From contig CP114482.1 of NCBI GenBank assembly GCA_027186245.1, forward strand, positions 33,127,209-33,191,208: a stretch of DNA of 64,000 bases, given 5' to 3'. Positions 12,858-24,780 of this stretch are shown one piece after another (positions within the stretch are counted from its first letter, which is position 1; the number at the start of each line of letters is the position of its first letter). Under the pieces are notes generated by a model. It had not been told where the DNA came from. It did no database searches and saw nothing but the letters and a program-made list of their open reading frames with translations. The stretch is from Coriaria nepalensis. Lineage: Eukaryota > Streptophyta > Magnoliopsida > Cucurbitales > Coriariaceae. Position numbers and translations under genes: made by a program.

Positions 12858-13083
12858 AATCACTGTCAACAAATCTATGCAAATTCATTTCTCCTTTAAA
12901 AATGAGATACTACGATTTGAAGAACTTCTTAGATACTTAAGAATTCTCTTACCAGCACCACTATGCATCCAATCACTATCAACAAATCCATGCATATTTA
13001 TTTCTCCTTTTAAAAATGAGATACTATGATTTGAAGAACTTCTTAGATACCTAAGAACTCTCTTACCAACACCACTATGCATT
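12858..13083. repeat. 113-bp tandem duplication in Copia 2 RT/RNase H
   Basis: Units 12858-12970 and 12971-13083 are near-identical (for example GATTTGAAGAACTTCTTAGA in both). The minus-strand translation therefore repeats GKRVLRYLRSSSN and GKRILKYLRSSSN. The second Copia element in the window has this segment only once. Confidence 0.85.
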
Positions 13084-13190
13084 TGAGTTGGATTATGCAT
13101 GAACCTTGAAAGCAAACATGTAAGGTTAGGCCTAGTAGATGTTAAGTACAGGAGACCCCCAACTAAGCTTCTAAACCATGTTGAATCTAA

Positions 13191-13990
13191 TTATCCAGAA
13201 TCATCAGTTTTGCATAGTTTTTCACTAACCACTAAACGAGTGGAAACTTGCTTTGAATTTTCCATTTTGAACCATTTCAGCAGATCATTGGAACACTTTC
13301 TTTGGAAAATGAAAATTTCATCTACAGATTGAAGAATTTCCACTCCTAAGAAATATTTCATGCATCCTAAATCTGTTATCTCAAATTCTCTCTTCATATC
13401 ATATTTGAACTCCTCTATTTGAACTAAATCACTTCTAGTTATCAAGTAATCATCAACATATAAAGATATAATGAGAATTGAGGTACTTGACTTGATGATG
13501 TAGAGGGTTTGATCATTTTCACTCTTTTCAAACCCTCTGCTAGTGAGATGAGAATTAATCTTCTCATACCAAGCTATAAAGGTTTGCTTTAGACCATATA
13601 GAGCTTTGTGAAGCTTGTACACATACTTTTTTTTTCTAGAAATAGAGAAATCTTCATGTTGCTCCACATAGATGTCTTCTTCTAGCAGACCATTTAGGAA
13701 AGCAGACTTGACATAAAGTTGGAAAATTTTCCAGCCTTTGCAGGACAGTCTAATTGTGTCCAACCTTACAGCTAGAGCAAATATATCTCCATAATCAATG
13801 CCTTGTTGCTGAGCATATCCCTTGACCACAAGTCTTGCTTTGTGCTTATTTATCATTCCATCAACATTAAGATTTACTCTGAAAATCCACTTGAAACTAA
13901 TTACATTTTTGTCATTAGGCCTCTAGGTTAGACTCCAGGTTTGATTCTTGTTGATCATGGACATCTCCTCCTTCATAGTTTTCTCCCAAT
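13191..13990 (-). pseudogene. Copia 2 reverse transcriptase
   Basis: An open 221-residue segment at 13191-13856 carries ARLVVKGYAQQQGIDYG, KSAFLNGLLEEDIYVEQ, ALYGLKQ, the active site LYVDDYLITRSD and FEITDLGCMKYFLGVEIL. These are the classical Ty1/Copia RT blocks in order. The frame is longer than others in the element but is cut off from its N-terminal part and from RNase H by stops. Confidence 0.85.
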
Positions 13991-15037
13991 TATCATTACC
14001 CTTAGCATCATCATAGGAATTTGGCTTAGTGATAGCAAATTACAAGCTTCATACACATCATCTAAGCTCCCAAATTTGGGATTTATAGGTTCACTATCAT
14101 CATCAGACAAATTTTAAGGAACCAAATTATGATCCTCAAGTAAAAGTTCTAAATTATCTTCATGCTCAACATCATTTCCCCATTTGAAGTTGGTTGATTC
14201 ATCAAAAATAACATATTTGCTCTCAGTGCTATATCCAACTAAGATGTATTTTTCTTATTTTTCAGAAAGCTCATCTCTTCTAGCATCATGAATGTGAGTG
14301 AAACAAATTGAACAAAAAAACTTGAGATGAGTAGCCGATGGTTTGTTGTTTATCCAAGCCTCATTTGGAGTCTTTTCTTAAATAGATTTTATAGGAAGTT
14401 TGTTGAGAAGATAGACTGCTGTGAAGGATGCTTTTGCCCAGAGCTTCTTAGGGACTTTCTTTTCAAACTTCTTATCATCTCCATCACGGTTCTGTTTCTC
14501 CTTTCAGCTACACCATTTTGCTGAGGTGAATATGGGACAGTGATTTAATGAATGATGTCATCTTCTTCACAAAACTGCTTGAATTCAGAGGAGGTGTATA
14601 TTCACCTCTATTGTCTAATCTCGAGACTTTGATTTTCCTCTCAGCTTGAGTTTCAAATCGAGTTAGATCATCAATGAACAGAAGAAAGTACTTACTGTTA
14701 TTGAGGGATGAAATCTGCATAGGACTATAAATGAATGAGTGGATAATTCCCAACATCTTAGTGGCTCTATGAGAGAGATTGGTTGGAAATGACTTCCGTC
14801 TCATCTTTCCAAGTTGACATCATTCACAAACCTCTTTTTAAGCATATAGGTCTGGAACATCGTCCACTAGATTTAGCTTGTTCAAGGTACTCAATTTGAT
14901 CAAGTCAGCATGCCCAAATCTCCAAAGCCATGACTCATGTTCTTTTGGCCACCATGGCAGATTGCTTGTCCTCCTTCCAGTTTAGAAAGAAGTTGTTGTG
15001 ATTGATCTTGACTTTTGTAGTGATGATTCCTTTCGAG

Positions 15038-15560
15038 TCAATGATCATCTTGGAATGTCAAAATGTAGCCATTTTTCTTCATTTTTCCTACACTTAGAAG
15101 ATTTTGATATAAGTTAGGAACATACAGAACATCCCTAATGATTTTTTTACCTTGACTCGTCTCAACAGAAATTGCGCCTTTTCCTTTTGCTTCAACTTCA
15201 TCTCTATTTCCAATGACAATATAGGTTCTAAAATCAGTGTTGAAGTTCAAAAATAGGTCCTTGTTGAAAGTCATGTGACTTATGCATCCACTATCAATGA
15301 GCCAATCATTTGTATGCTGAGATTTTTTTGAGGCTGAGGCTATGAACATGTGTTCCTCCTTCTCTTCAATAGCTTTAGCTTGTTGAGACTGCTTCTTGTT
15401 TTTATCAAATCTCTTTTTTCTGCACTTCTTTTCGGTGTGTCCGAGTCTTTTGCTGTATGAGCATTGTGGCTTGTTTTTATTCCAATAAGCATCTTCAAAA
15501 TGCCATTTCCACTTGCAAATGGTACAAGTGTGCTTTCTTCATTTGCTCTGCTCAGTGTTC
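15038..15560 (-). pseudogene. Copia 2 zinc knuckles and protease
   Basis: Two gag zinc knuckles lie at about 15430-15530: C-TI-C-KWKW-H-FEDA, in which the last metal-binding position before Y is lost, and C-SY-S-KRLG-H-TEKK-C, where the second Cys is Ser. Downstream (15038-15349) is an aspartic protease with WLIDSGCISHMT; the D-S-G triad is kept where Copia elements usually show DSG(A/C)(T/S)xH. It continues to DVLYVPNLYQNLLSVG, the gag-pre-integrase start. Confidence 0.8.
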
Positions 15561-16347
15561 ATACTTGAACTGCTCGGTTGATCTTTCTTGTTTCAAGGCT
15601 TGGTTTGCTTGGCTTGGAATGCACCTTCGCTCATGGTTTGAGTTCTACTTTGATGCCTTTTCTCATGAGGCTCCAATGATCCAACGAGCTCTCTCAATGT
15701 GAGAGTGGACAGATCATAACTCTCTTCTATTGCATCAACTTTGGAGTCAAACTTTGTTAGTAGGCTTATGAGCACTTTATTGACAATGCCACTCTCTTTT
15801 ATATGCTCACCATATAGTTTCAGTTAGCTTACCACCTCATTTAGTTTATTAATGTAAGCTTAGACAGATTCATCTTCCTTCATTCTTAGTGCTTTAAAAT
15901 TCCTTTTTACCACAAGCAGGTTCACTGTTCTTACTTTTTTTGAGCCATGGAATTCATTCTACAATATTTCCCATGCTATTTTGGCATTTTTGACATAAAA
16001 AATCTTTGTATAAATTTCATTTGAAATTGCTGATTGCAACACTATCATAGCCCTGCAGTTCTTTTACCTTTTCTCATTCTCAGCTTTGATATGGTTCATA
16101 GTGAGACGAGCATCTTCGTTAGGTGCTTCATAGCCTTCTTCAATGGCTTCCCGTAGATCAAATGCAATTAGGTAGTTCTACATTTTATCATTCCAGATAT
16201 GATATTTTTTTCCATTAAACATTAATGGTGAAGGTAATGCCACTTGATTTGGATTAGATATTTTTTGGTTTTGGAAGTGAAGGTTTGTTATGAATAGATT
16301 CGTGAGACTCAAAGAATATGAGATAATGAGGTTAACAAGATCTTAAG

Positions 16348-16365
16348 AAATCAGCTCTGATTTCA
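16348..16365 (-). other. Primer-binding site of Copia element 2
   Basis: Minus strand reads TGAAATCAGAGCTGATTT immediately after the LTR end. It resembles the initiator-Met tRNA site TGGTATCAGAGC with two changes (GGT to AAA-like at the start), consistent with decay. Confidence 0.7.
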
Positions 16366-17049
16366 TGTAAGAATTATGATGAATTCAAGGGAAAAGAGAG
16401 CAAGAGTTGAAGAAGATGATGAAAATTGAAATGTGCAGACAGTTTCTTTGATTGCAAATCTGTAAAAACTTCATTGAACATTTTCAATATAATATATGGA
16501 TGAGTTTTAATCATCATTATAAGTACAAATAACTTTACTTGATTGCTTACAACTTAGAAAAGATAACCTACTACAACAATTGATAAAAGTTTTCTCAAAA
16601 GCAAATCAAAAGTCTACATAGCATAATGCTCAAAAGTAGGAAATCAAAAATAGTGTTATGCTGATGCTCAAAAGTAGGAAATCAAAAATAGTTTTATATT
16701 GGTTAAGAACCAATGAAGCAAAAATGATAACATGCTTCCAACTGATCCAAAAGTAGTTTCAACATGATCATGAGGACTAAATGAACTTGCTAGGATAGAA
16801 GGAAAGCTCAATTGGACCACAATTCTTTAACTATTTTGCCATGATAGTAAACAAAGTAACAACCAATTAAAATTATTATAATTTTTTCATTTTTAATCCG
16901 ATCTTATACTAATTCTCACAAATTTGGTTCGATAAAATTTAACTAATATAAAAGGAGTCAATGTAAAAACTATTTATTACAAAAAATCAACTGAAAATAA
17001 AACATAAAACAAAATACTAATAAAATACAAAACATAACACATTCTAACA
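16366..17049 (-). repeat. 5' LTR of Copia element 2
   Basis: 684 bp with minus-strand ends TGTTAGAATG...TTACA. Its first 105 bp match 12305-12412. It adjoins the primer-binding site at 16348-16365. A short tandem repeat (CTCAAAAGTAGGAAATCAAA, at about 16629 and 16668) lies inside. A target duplication cannot be checked because the other end is deleted. Confidence 0.8.
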
Positions 17050-18027
17050 GGTCTAAAACCTTTTCCTCCTTTCACTTGAGCTCACAGCCAAATCTGTATT
17101 ATGCCCAAAACATGTTGCATGTGGAGTTAATTGCATGGAAGGAAATCAGCCGAAAGTAATGAAGAGGAACCATATTTCCAAGTAATTATTATTCCATAAT
17201 AATTACGAATAATAATTACGAATAATAATTACTCTTCATAAGGTAATGGTCGCAATGGCAATGGTGATGGGTGGTGATAGTTGCGGCGTGGGTTGCAGGG
17301 AAAGTTGCTGGTTTTGGGGAGAAATAAAAATTATATATATCTAACCAAAATTTAAATTTAGCTTTGTTGACGTGATAAGACCGATAAGCATCTTACATCA
17401 GCATTGATCGAATTTATATTTGAATTTTATTTCTAATTTTCTATAATTATTTTCGTGTGAATTCTATCTTTGAAAAGTTTAATGCGTTAGTTAGATGTAA
17501 ATGGTGTTTTGGCCCCACTAGAGGTGAAAATTAGGCTGGGCTTTTCTGTAATTCACAAAAGACTATATTTTCTTTCAGAATACTGAAATTTGGACTCCGC
17601 CTTACGTGCCCAATATAGAATTCTCTTTCTTTTTTTTCACTTTTGTTTTCCCTTACAAAAAACTCTTGACTTATCCGACTATTTTAGTCACGTGCAAGTA
17701 ATGCTAGAGCCACTAAACAAATGAGCAACACATGGATATCCAATGGTAAAAGTAGATTCATTTTTTTTTTCTTATTCACGTGCAAGTGACTGGATCCAAC
17801 GCACCTACAATCGAAAGAACTAATTTTCTATTTCAGGGACAAAATATATATGTAATATCTATATCAAGAGACTTGTAGGTGTCGGCTATTTTAGTAATTT
17901 TATCCCACTTGAAGAGAAATGATGGATAATGAATCGTAATAGTGATGGAATTGACGGACCCCACTTGCTCCACGCAGCTTCAAGTTACCTTCTCACTCTT
18001 GCCACTTGCATCCACAACCCAACAAAC
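17050..18027. other. Upstream region of the MAPKK gene
   Basis: Non-coding. It includes a short triplicated AATAATTACG tract at 17195-17236 and a pyrimidine-rich segment just before the gene. CACGTG-like ACGTG cores (17690, 17779) occur but are too short to call as elements. No gene is seen. Confidence 0.4.
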
Positions 18028-18033
18028 TATAAA
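18028..18033 (+). promoter_or_regulatory. Candidate TATA box of the MAPKK gene
   Basis: TATAAA, 57 bases before the start codon, followed by a CT-rich leader (CCTCTCTCCCCC). A second AT-rich option, TTATTTATAT, lies at about 18047-18056 but would leave almost no leader. Confidence 0.45.
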
Positions 18034-18089
18034 CCTCTCTCCCCCATTATTTATATCCCTTGGCAATAAACAAAACCAATCTACTTCAT

Positions 18090-19064
18090 ATGGCTGTTGT
18101 TCGTGAGCGCCGCCAGCTCAATCTCCGCCTACCAGACCTCTCTGACCGCCGCCCTTGCTTCCCTCTGTCCCTGCCTCCTTGTTCAACCACCGCAGCTACA
18201 ACAACCACATCTTCCAACACCGCTATCTCCACTTCCGATCTAGAGAAGCTTCAAGTCCTCGGCCACGGCAACGGGGGCACCGTATATAAAGTCCGTCACA
18301 AGAGAACTTCCATGATCTACGCGCTTAAAGTTATCCATGGAGACTGTGACCCTGACGTGCGCCGCCAGGTCTTTCGCGAGATGGAAATTCTCCGCCGTAC
18401 CGACTCCCCTTGGGTGGTTCGGTGTCAGGCTTTCTTTGAGAAGCCGTCAAGCGACATAGCGATTCTTATGGAATATATGGACTTAGGGTCTCTAGACTCG
18501 CTTATGAAAACGCAGAAAACCTTGTCCGAACACACTCTTGCGCACGTGGCGCGGCAGGTACTGAATGGGCTTAGTTACCTTCACTCCCACAAGATCATTC
18601 ATCGCGACATCAAGCCTTCCAATCTACTAGTAAACCAGAAGATGGAGGTGAAGATAGCCGATTTCGGGGTTAGCAAGATCATGTGCCGGCAATTGGATGC
18701 TTGCAACTCTTATGTCGGTACCTGTGCGTATATGAGTCCAGAGAGGTTTGACCCGGATAAATATGGCGGTAATTACAATGGCTACGCGAGTGACATATGG
18801 AGCCTTGGGCTGACACTGTTAGAGCTCTACATGGGCCACTTTCCTTTGCTTCCTGCCGGTCAGAGGCCGGATTGGGCTACTCTGATGTGTGCTATCTGCT
18901 TTGGGGAGCAGCCGGCGTTGCCCGATGGTGTCTCGGACGAGTTTCGGAGTTTTGTTGAGTGTTGCTTGCAGAAGGATTCTTGCAAAAGATGGTCGGCTGC
19001 ACAACTTCTGTCGCACCCTTTTGTGAGCAAAGGTCAGACAGCAGATGACTGCGGCCTTGAATAG
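18090..19064 (+). CDS. MAP kinase kinase, plant group D (MKK9/MKK7 type)
   Basis: Dual-specificity kinase that would phosphorylate the TxY loop of plant MAP kinases (MKK9 and MKK7 act in ethylene, stress and defence signalling in Arabidopsis). The gene is intronless, typical of group D, and encodes 324 aa. Visible parts: basic-hydrophobic MAPK docking site RERRQLNLRLP (5-15), glycine loop GHGNGGTV (58-65), ATP lysine in ALK (Lys80), catalytic HRDIKPSNLL (171-180), DFG (191-193), VGTCAYMSPER (209-219), and GHFPLLPAGQRPDWATLM typical of MKK9. The activation loop reads CRQLDACNSYVG: Ser207 is kept, but the first site of the plant S/T-x5-S/T motif is Gln201. All other kinase residues are intact. 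Start chosen at the first ATG; the frame extends upstream only through TTG. Confidence 0.97.
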   Translation: MAVVRERRQLNLRLPDLSDRRPCFPLSLPPCSTTAATTTTSSNTAISTSDLEKLQVLGHGNGGTVYKVRHKRTSMIYALKVIHGDCDPDVRRQVFREMEILRRTDSPWVVRCQAFFEKPSSDIAILMEYMDLGSLDSLMKTQKTLSEHTLAHVARQVLNGLSYLHSHKIIHRDIKPSNLLVNQKMEVKIADFGVSKIMCRQLDACNSYVGTCAYMSPERFDPDKYGGNYNGYASDIWSLGLTLLELYMGHFPLLPAGQRPDWATLMCAICFGEQPALPDGVSDEFRSFVECCLQKDSCKRWSAAQLLSHPFVSKGQTADDCGLE

Positions 19065-20394
19065 GGTCTACTTCTTTAGATTGAAGAACGGGAAGAGATT
19101 TAAGAAGCTCTCTATCTTGGAGATTTGTACAGAAAAGGCGAAAGATAACCCTTTTTCCTTTTAAGTTTATGTAAATTTTCTTAAGGTAAAATGTTCTTTT
19201 AGCCTCTGTAATCAGCTAATTTGAAAATGGACTTTAATTTGAAGCTCAGACTCATAAATAGTAATGACATCAGATTAACACTGTTTCTTTTCTTCTATTT
19301 ATTTTTTCCTCAATTTCATGCCACATGTTTATTACTTCAAATTTATTCGAAGTTTGCAAAATTTCGTGTTTGTTATTCCTTGATTGATTTGGATGTGCTC
19401 TCAATCTTTAATTTAAGTTTCATAATTTCAAATGAGGATGGTCTGTAGATGCAAATATGAACTCTTCCATTACATATATATATATATATAATTCTAACTT
19501 TTTACGTTCACTTTCACTTTTATAAGTACATCTAACATAACAATTTTGTGCATTTTGTAAGAAGGTAAGTAATGCAAAAAATTAGTAAAATTATTGTTAT
19601 CAAGAAAATTATTATCTATTAATTATTAAAATTAATTTAATTCTAAATTATTTGAAAGCAAAATAAATTATAAATTCAAATTCAAAATCTAATTAAAAAA
19701 AAAATAGCAAATAATCAAGACAAAACAAATAAATAGATTTATCAGGAAATTAAACACTATGACATTCGATTTAACCTAACTACTATGATTTGAATTATAA
19801 TATCATACTATTTAATTTCATAATCCAAATTGAAAGCGAAAATTCTTATATTATCTAAAAGCCTCTCCTAAATATTAATATAATTATTTTCTTACAATAA
19901 CTCATAATATTTTTATATAAATTTAAAAATAATTAGACATTAAAATCTATAAATTATCTAAGATATGCAAATATCTCTTTAACAAATTTAGAATATGATA
20001 TTTTATCATAAGAAACTATTATTATATATCTCTTCTCGATCTCAATATAATTAATAAATTATTTAAATAATAATCAAGCGTAAAAAATATTAAGTATAAT
20101 GATAAAATACTTAGTAATAAATTATTAAATTAAACATACTAATAAAATATTTAATACTAAATTATTAATTTAATAATAGTAATAATAATTTCAAATAATC
20201 ATAATTAGACTATATTATAATCCTAACAAATAGATTTAGATATTCATAAATATCCTAATAATAATAATTATAACTATTAACTATAAAATTGAGCACGCAA
20301 CCCTAATTGCACAGTAGGCTTCTTTCCTTTTCTTTTATGCAACCGACGATGAACATTTGACGGGTTTTTTTGCTTCAATTCAATTAGTTCTAAA
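19065..20394. other. 3' flank of the MAPKK and AT-rich spacer
   Basis: After the stop comes a presumed 3' UTR of about 150-200 bases, then very AT-rich DNA with a (TA)n run at 19472-19490. No coding, RNA or element signature was recognised. Confidence 0.45.
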
Positions 20395-21040
20395 CTAGGG
20401 ATGTGCAACTAGTCGGATCTGACCTATTAAACTAGGGTATCTAATAATTTCGATCGGATCTGATATCTGACAGTTTCGATCGAATCGGATATCCAATCTG
20501 TAGCGGGAGAAGGAAGAAGCGGGAGGAAGAGGAGGAAGAAGCAGAAAAAGTGGGAATGTTCATTAACATTGTGGTAGAGAACTCTATTGCAATAGGTGTA
20601 GAGAGAGAAAGTGAGAAGAAGTGGTATAGGGCATGAGAGAGAGAAGACAGATGGGGCGTCCAGTAAAGGCTTTCCTACATTAGGTGGAGGCGTCGGGCAG
20701 TGGCGGCGGCGGATTTGGTCTTGCTCGGGTGGAAGCTGCATGCTACGGGTGAGGGAGAGGAGCGGTGGGCAGGTGAGCGGCGGTGGCGTCGGGCGGAGAA
20801 CATCCTCAGAGGGTAGAGCTTTGAGAGAGACGCTACAGGGGTGTGTTGCGGGAGGGCGACAAAGACTCTTTGTTTTTGTATAAAACCTTTTTTGTTTAAA
20901 TTTTTTTTAATGTATGTAACCCCGACATGTTGGGTACCCAAAAAAGTTAGTCGGATCGGACACCTGATCCAACCAACTTTTTTTTAGTACACTATCCGAC
21001 CTGATCCGTTGGATCGGATCAGGTATGGGTTAATGATCAA
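20395..21040. repeat. hAT-like repeat with GC/purine-rich interior
   Basis: Starts with CTAGGGATGTGCAACTAGTC, a hAT-type nonautonomous terminus. Both ends are rich in the words GATCGGATC / GATCCG (20414-20500 and 20950-21025), as in known nonautonomous families with palindromic subterminal repeats. The middle (20505-20880) is purine- and GC-rich, unlike the AT-rich surroundings, and could be captured foreign sequence. Open frames on both strands there have low complexity and no domain. A matching right terminus was not found. Confidence 0.4.
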
Positions 21041-22080
21041 CCGTATTATATACATACTGTTTTTTTCAACCAACTACACACTTATTAGTAATTTAAAACT
21101 ATATTCAAGACCTTGATACAGATTTTCAAGTGCCTTGGAAGTTTGCCTTACCAACTAACTACGTATCAATTTTTTTTTTTAAAAATATTGTTAAACCATA
21201 AATTACATTTTCTAATAATTATCTTAGCACGATCCCAAAGTTATAGGATATGGATTTAGTAAGGGATAATGTGGTTAATAAACGAAAAAGCTATTATGTT
21301 TGGCTTTAAAGGAGCTTATGGTGCACACATAGGGTTTAGAAAGATGGAGGCTTTTAGTTGGTTAAAGTATGCATAGCCTAACATCATATCTAGAGTTTCA
21401 TCCAACTTAAAGCAAGCAATATGGTGCATACTATAGATAATAGTCCAATAATACTCAAATAAAATCTAGTGAGATCATTCTATGAATAAAGATGAAGAAG
21501 AAAAAGGAGTTCAAGTTAAATCTCTCTCAAAAAATGGCTTAAGGCTCAATTAGCTAACAAAGCAGTCTCCATTATTCTTCTATAGTTCATTCAGGTACAA
21601 TAGTTTGCTCACCAAAACACTAAGAGCATAGCAGTGTGAGTGCAAAAATTTATGATGCATAATTATCATGTCAAACATTTAGTAAAGAACCAATATTTAT
21701 GACATAGCATATACGTCTTCATTAGGGAATGAAAATGACACTCTAGCTTAGAAATCGAGCATAAAAACAAAACATAAATTAACAAATTTCACACAAGCAA
21801 ACCTGAATCACACATTGTCCTCAATATAAATAATATGAAAAATAGCAAAAAATTTCAAAGAGTAAGGAAACTTCCTTGAATTCTTCTAGAATGTGGATAT
21901 TCGGAAGCGGGTGCTAAATTCTCCAATGATAACAATGACCTACACAATTTTTGTTTTGTTTTTGTTTTTGTTTTTGTTTTTTTTTTTTCGAAATTTGAAA
22001 ATAAAAAAGAAAAGAACATTAATTAATAAGAAATAAATAAATCAAATAAAAAGAAAATGAAGATGGAAAAAGACAACTTG
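21041..22080. other. Unassigned region below the Gypsy pol end
   Basis: Expected position of the 3' LTR of the minus-strand Gypsy element, but no LTR ends could be identified and no second copy is in the window for comparison. A (GTTTTT)n run lies at 21950-21988. No gene is supported. Confidence 0.35.
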
Positions 22081-22191
22081 GGTTGTTGCCTCTCAAGAGC
22101 GCTTATTTAAAGTCATTAGTTTGACTTTCTCTGTTCAGGACTTCGAATTTAGTAGCTTGGTGATCTTTTGCTTATGAAGCCCTCCTTCAAA

Positions 22192-23290
22192 CTAGGACTT
22201 TAGGCAATGACCCTTAAATTTGATGGAGTCATTAGCTACCTCTATGGCACCATATGGAAAAATTTGTGTTACTATGAAGGGTCCGGACCAACAAGATTTC
22301 CTACTTACCAGGGAAAAGTCGAAGTTGAGAATTGTAAAGCAAAACTCCTTGACAAACCTCAAAGTCACGCTTGAGGATATGCTTGTCATGCCACTTTTTG
22401 GTGTGTTCCTTATATAGGTGAGCATTTTCATATTCTTCGTGTCTAAGCTCATTCATCTCGTTGAGTTGCAACAATCGCTTCTCTCTCACGACTTCTTTAT
22501 CAGAATTTAGAGTCTTGATGGCCTAGTAAGGGTAGGTGACATGTTCTCTCGAAAACTATATGATAAAGAGACATTCCAATTAGAGTTTTGAAGGTTGTCC
22601 GGTATGCCCATAATGCATTATCCAATTTCTTAGACAAATCTTTTAGTGAACCATGCACAATTTTTTCAAATATTTTTTTCAATTATTGGTTAGAAATCTC
22701 CACTTGGCCACTAGTTTGAAGGTGGTAGGGAGTGGAAGCTTTATGTGTCACGCCATACTTTCTCAATAGTGATTTCAAATGTCAGTTGCAAAAGTGTTTT
22801 CCACCATCACTGATGATAGCTCTCGGAGTACCAAACCTAGTGAAAATCTTGTTTCTAACAAATTCAACACAACTTTAGAATTATTTGTAGGTAGAGCCAC
22901 AACTTCTACCCATTTAGGCATATAATCCATAGCTACTAAAATGTATCGATTAGAAAATGAAGAGGGAAATGGTCTCATGAAATCTAGATCCCAAATATCA
23001 AATAATTCCACAACAAGGATATTATTCAATGGCATTTCATTTTTTCGGGAAATATTTCCACTCTTTTGACATTGATCACAAGAAGTAACAAATGCATAGG
23101 CATCTTTAAAAATAGAGGGGCAATAGAAATCTAATTATAGCAGTTTAGCTTCAATTTTGTTTGCTCCATGACTGCCAACCTCTAGTGAATGACAATGTTT
23201 AAGGATGGATTTGATCTAACTTTCAAATACACATCTTCTAATCACTTAATTACTGCAATGTTTATATAGGAAGGGTTCCTCCTAATAGTA
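22192..23290 (-). pseudogene. Gypsy integrase remnant
   Basis: Core at 22775-23035 reads [16 protein letters not shown] and [18 protein letters not shown], the first catalytic Asp region of Gypsy integrases (usually 'WGIDFMGPFP'). The downstream part at 22500-22682 shows KLDNALWAYRTTFKT and 22192-22489 the C-terminal WSGPFIVTQIFPYGAIEV segment, typical of integrase tails. A Cys-rich zinc-binding part is recognisable at about 23040-23200. Stops separate the pieces. Confidence 0.8.
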
Positions 23291-23449
23291 GTAGTGTCTT
23301 ACCTCCGAGAATAATTTCTTTCTTTCTTGGTATATGAACTACGGATTCTTCACAATACTAACCAAGTAATTCACAAAATCTTCACACGAAGGAACTTGTG
23401 TTAGAAATAAAATTTAGAGTTATTATTTAGGATACCTCATTTATTGAAG

Positions 23450-24780
23450 GAGCAGCCCCTTCTTCGATGTGCTCAAGCCTAGAGGTTGTCGACTACTTGA
23501 TTCTTAGTTTCCTTCTTATCTATTATCTCCAAATCAAATTCTTGTAGAAGCAGAATCCATCTAAGCAATCTTAGTTTATGTTCCTTCTTTGCTAGAAAAA
23601 AAATTCAAAGTAGAGTGGTCAATATAAACAATAACTTTTGAGCCAATTAAATAAGATCTAAATTTATCAAAAGCAAAAACCACGGGTAACAATTCATTTT
23701 CAGCTATAGCATAATTCAGTTGGGCATCTATCAGCATACGAGTAACATAATAAATAACATGTAAAACTCTATTTTCCTTGGCCCAAGAACAACATCTATT
23801 GCATAGTCGCTTGCATCACACATCAACTTGAAAGAGATCTCCAATCTAGTGTATAAATGATAAGAGCTGAAACTAACTTTTCTTTAAGAGATTAAAAGCC
23901 TGCAAACAGTCATTAGAAAAATTAAATGGTTCATCTTTAATCACAAGAGAACATAGGGGGTTGAAATAAAATGATGCTAATACCTTGCATGTCCTAGAAA
24001 GCTTCTCACAGCTTTAACTGTGGTTGGTGGAGGTAATTTTCAATGACTTCAACTTTTGCTCGATCTACCTCAATTTCTTTTGAAGATATTTTGTCTCCAA
24101 GCACAATACCTTCCTGCACTATAAAGTGACATTTCTCCCAATTCAAAACAAGGTTAGTTTCTTCACATCTTTTCAAAACCAAAGAAAATTTTTTTAAACA
24201 AACATCAAATGAAGATCCAAAGATACAGAAGTCATCCATGAAGATCTCAATAAATATTTCCACCATGTTTGAGAAAATAGCCATCATGCATCATTGAAAA
24301 GTGGTGGGTGCATTGTATAAACCAAAAGGCATCCTTCTATGAGCAAATGTTCCATAAGGATATGTGAAGGTAGTGTTCTCTTGATCATTCAGTGCTATTG
24401 GAATTTGGTTATAACCAGAATATCCATCTAAGAAACAATAATAGGCATGACCAGAGAGGCGTTCCAACATTTTATCAATGAAAGGCAATGAGAAATGATC
24501 CTTTCGAGTGGCATCATTTAGTTTGGAATAGTCTATGCAAACTCGCCAACCTGTGGCCATTCTTATCGAGATGTGTTCATTGTTTTCATTTTCCACTACT
24601 ATCATACCTCCCTTCTTTGGTATCACTTGCTCCAGACTTACACATGAGCTATCATAAACCAGGTAAATGATGCCAACATCTAGCAATTTGAGTACTTCTT
24701 TCCGCACCACTTCTTGCATGTTCAGGTTAAATCTTCTTTGTGGTTGCATTATGGGTTTATAGCTCTCTTTCATCTAAATT
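23450..24780 (-). pseudogene. Gypsy reverse transcriptase and RNase H
   Basis: RT at 24291-24773 shows the N-terminal blocks MATGWRVCIDYSKLNDATRK (24560-24480 region), FCFLD-like YYCFLDGYSGYNQI, and MPFGLYNAPTTFQ. The next open piece at 24006-24287 contains the active site as FMDDFCIFG, then NWEKCHF. RNase H continues down to about 23450 in broken frames. The catalytic Asp pair is preserved but stops interrupt the protein. Confidence 0.85.

Larger units (their letters stand above)
12413..16345 (-). mobile_element. Copia element 2, internal region (decayed)
   Basis: Minus-strand Ty1/Copia interior between its primer-binding site and the 3' LTR remnant, in the standard order gag, protease, integrase, RT, RNase H. 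Gag of the UBN2 type occupies about 15560-16330, protease 15038-15349, integrase about 14250-14990, RT 13191-13990, RNase H about 12600-12900. Every module has stops, frameshifts or deletions. The integrase core lost the stretch between FLLFIDDLTRF and ETQAERKIKV, which is normally about 20-25 residues longer. It cannot transpose by its own products. Confidence 0.85.

Noticed and set aside
18060..18089. Upstream start of the MAPKK at 18060
   Set aside because: The codon there is TTG, not ATG; the first ATG at 18090 gives the family-typical MAVVRERRQLNL start.
20427..20941. Open frames on both strands in the hAT-like repeat core
   Set aside because: Low-complexity Arg/Gly/Ser-rich translations with no domain; explained by purine-rich DNA.
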